Below, piece by piece: positions 43,411 to 44,654 of a DNA stretch of 44,654 bases (position 1 is its first letter; each line of letters begins with the position of its first letter). Both the position numbers and the translations under genes were made by a program. The notes under the pieces were generated by a model, which saw only the letters and a program-made list of their open reading frames with translations, ran no database searches and had not been told where the DNA came from. Origin of the DNA: Janthinobacterium sp. GW458P. GTDB lineage: Bacteria; Pseudomonadota; Gammaproteobacteria; Burkholderiales; Burkholderiaceae_D. The DNA lies in assembly GCF_002127585.1 (NCBI RefSeq), contig NZ_NEGZ01000048.1, positions 1-44,654 of the forward strand, given 5' to 3'.

Positions 43411-44559
43411 TCATTGAGCCGCGGGCGCCGGCAACAGCAGCAAGCTGCCCAATTTTTGCGCAGCGTGGCGCACCTGGGCCTGGCTCAGGGCCGTGTAGCC
43501 GAGCAGCACGGCCGGCGCCAGTCTGGCGCTGTGGCAAAAGTCGCTCAGGGGCTGCAGCGCCAGCCCGTCCTGCGCGGCGCGCGCGCAAAACGCCCGCTCG
43601 TCGGCATCCGGCGGCAACCACAGCACGCAATGAAAACCCGCTTGCTGGCCGGAAATAGTGTAGCGCCCTGGCGCCGTCTGTTCCAGGCAGGCCAGCAGCA
43701 GGTCGCGCCGCTCCTTGTAGGCCAGCCGCGCCTGGCGCAGATGCCGCACGAAGGCGCCGTCCGCCATCCAGGCGGCCAGCGCCAGCTGTTCCGTGATCCC
43801 CACGGAACAGCCCGTCAATTGCAGGGTGCGCAGCAGCTGCGGGCGCAAGGCGGGCGGCAGCACCATGAAGCCCACGCGCAGGCCGGCAAACAGGGTCTTG
43901 TTAAAACTACCACAATAAATCACGCGCTGATATTGATCCAGCGCCTTCAGGGCCGCCAGCGGGGCGCTGTGGTAATTGAATTCGCTGTCGTAATCGTCTT
44001 CCAGCACCCAGGCGCCGCTGTCATTCGCCCACTCCAGCAGGGCCAGGCGGCGCGTGACGGACATGGTCACGCCCAGCGGCGACTGGTGCGCCGGCGTCAC
44101 GTAGGCCAGGCGCGCGTCGGGATGCAGGCGCAGGGCGGCGTCATCGATGCCTTCGGCGTCGACGGCGATGTCCACGGGCACGGCGCCGGCGAGGGCGAAC
44201 AGGGCGCGGGCGGCCGGGTAGCCGGGTTCTTCCAGGCACACCTTGTCACCATCGTGCACGACGTTGCGCGCCAGCAAGTCGATCGCGTGGCGGATGCCGG
44301 TGGTGACAACGATGTCGTGCGGATCGCAGCGGATGCCGCGGTACCTGGCGAGGAAATCGGCGATCTGCTGGCGCAGCTGGGGCAGGCCAGCCGGATCGGC
44401 GCTGCACAGCTGCTCCGGCGTGGCGGCGGCCAGCGCCCGCGTGGCGCACTTGGACCAGGCGGCCATGGGAAACAGGCTGGCGTCGGCGCGCCGGGCCACG
44501 AAGGGCAAGCCGTCGCGCACGCCCGTGTCCGGGGCGGGCGCGGGCACGGCGGCCGGCAC
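43411..44559 (-). CDS. MocR-type regulator (aminotransferase-like half); N-terminal DNA-binding half missing at window edge
   Basis: 382 residues of a fold type I aminotransferase domain as found in MocR/PdxR regulators. DGLPFVARRADASLFPMAAW, DPAGLPQLRQQIADFLARYRG and VVTTGIRHAIDLLARN are typical of the domain start. LEDDYDSEFNY and GSFNKTLFAGLRVGF (PLP lysine) follow. MocR proteins carry a GntR-type winged helix before this domain, about 120 residues further upstream. Here the frame meets TAG at 44578-44580, 75 bases from the edge, while another frame is open to the edge with Pro/Ala/Gly-rich content like a linker. A frameshift in the very GC-rich end, real or by sequencing error, is therefore likely. 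The GTG at 44559 is not a trusted start. Confidence 0.75.
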   Translation of the reverse strand: MPAAVPAPAPDTGVRDGLPFVARRADASLFPMAAWSKCATRALAAATPEQLCSADPAGLPQLRQQIADFLARYRGIRCDPHDIVVTTGIRHAIDLLARNVVHDGDKVCLEEPGYPAARALFALAGAVPVDIAVDAEGIDDAALRLHPDARLAYVTPAHQSPLGVTMSVTRRLALLEWANDSGAWVLEDDYDSEFNYHSAPLAALKALDQYQRVIYCGSFNKTLFAGLRVGFMVLPPALRPQLLRTLQLTGCSVGITEQLALAAWMADGAFVRHLRQARLAYKERRDLLLACLEQTAPGRYTISGQQAGFHCVLWLPPDADERAFCARAAQDGLALQPLSDFCHSARLAPAVLLGYTALSQAQVRHAAQKLGSLLLLPAPAAQ

Positions 44560-44654
44560 GGCGGGGCCCCGCCCGCCCTAGCCGGCCCACAGGAAGCGCC
44601 CCCGCACGCCGGGGCACACGCGGGGGCCCGAACCGGGGCCGCGCGCCACGGCCG

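Overview
The window looks like a chromosomal contig from a high-GC betaproteobacterium of the order Burkholderiales, most likely family Oxalobacteraceae (Janthinobacterium, Massilia or Duganella type). This placement is an inference from protein style, gene order and GC-rich codon use; no database was searched. The left edge stops inside the leader of a ribosomal RNA operon that points out of the window. The right edge stops in a very GC-rich stretch at the 5' side of a MocR-type regulator. Both are typical places for an assembly to break.

Layout. (1) 1-252: leftward rRNA promoter and leader. (2) 453-1832: Na+-dependent (NSS) transporter. (3) 1833-9282, all leftward: murQ, AmpG-like permease, DigH-like glycoside hydrolase lipoprotein, BadF/MurK-type kinase, AmiD-type amidase, LysR regulator and D-Ala-D-Ala dipeptidase, a coherent peptidoglycan salvage locus. 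(4) 9470-15500: membrane-anchored AraC regulator, secreted NTF2/DJ-1 fusion, GntR/UTRA regulator, serine beta-lactamase-like hydrolase and a DadA-type D-amino acid dehydrogenase; the last two extend the cell-wall and D-amino acid theme. (5) 15584-16033: YchJ-like SEC-C protein with an apparent palindromic insertion. (6) 16074-26933: one tightly packed rightward unit, liuB-liuC-bioA-bioF-bioD-bioB-liuD-ghrA-like-liuE, ended by a strong terminator. It joins leucine/isovalerate catabolism to synthesis of biotin, the cofactor of its carboxylase. (7) 26990-27150: tRNA-Pro(UGG) with promoter and terminator. (8) 27260-31937: a proline-rich membrane protein, then the conserved rsmI / lpoA-yraN-diaA-dolP block. 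(9) 32032-39967: thioredoxin-like TlpA protein, ECF sigma factor and anti-sigma factor, PaaI-type thioesterase, PepSY membrane protein, YbhB-like protein with AraC regulator, and a DUF2946-like protein before a TonB-dependent receptor. (10) 40148-44559: ung, a yefM-yoeB toxin-antitoxin pair with its operator, lipB-lipA, and a MocR regulator that is broken or incomplete.

The most unusual signal is a pair of intergenic elements (32553-32672 and 39966-40086). Each begins at the stop codon of a gene. They share a conserved hairpin core, but their outer stems have different sequences that still pair, as expected for a structured element kept by compensatory change. Second is the palindromic AT-rich insertion inside the YchJ-like gene. 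Third are two functional couplings: the peptidoglycan salvage locus and the mixed liu/bio operon.

No CRISPR array, insertion sequence, transposase, integrase or phage gene was seen. No stretch over 300 bases lacks a gene except 1-452.
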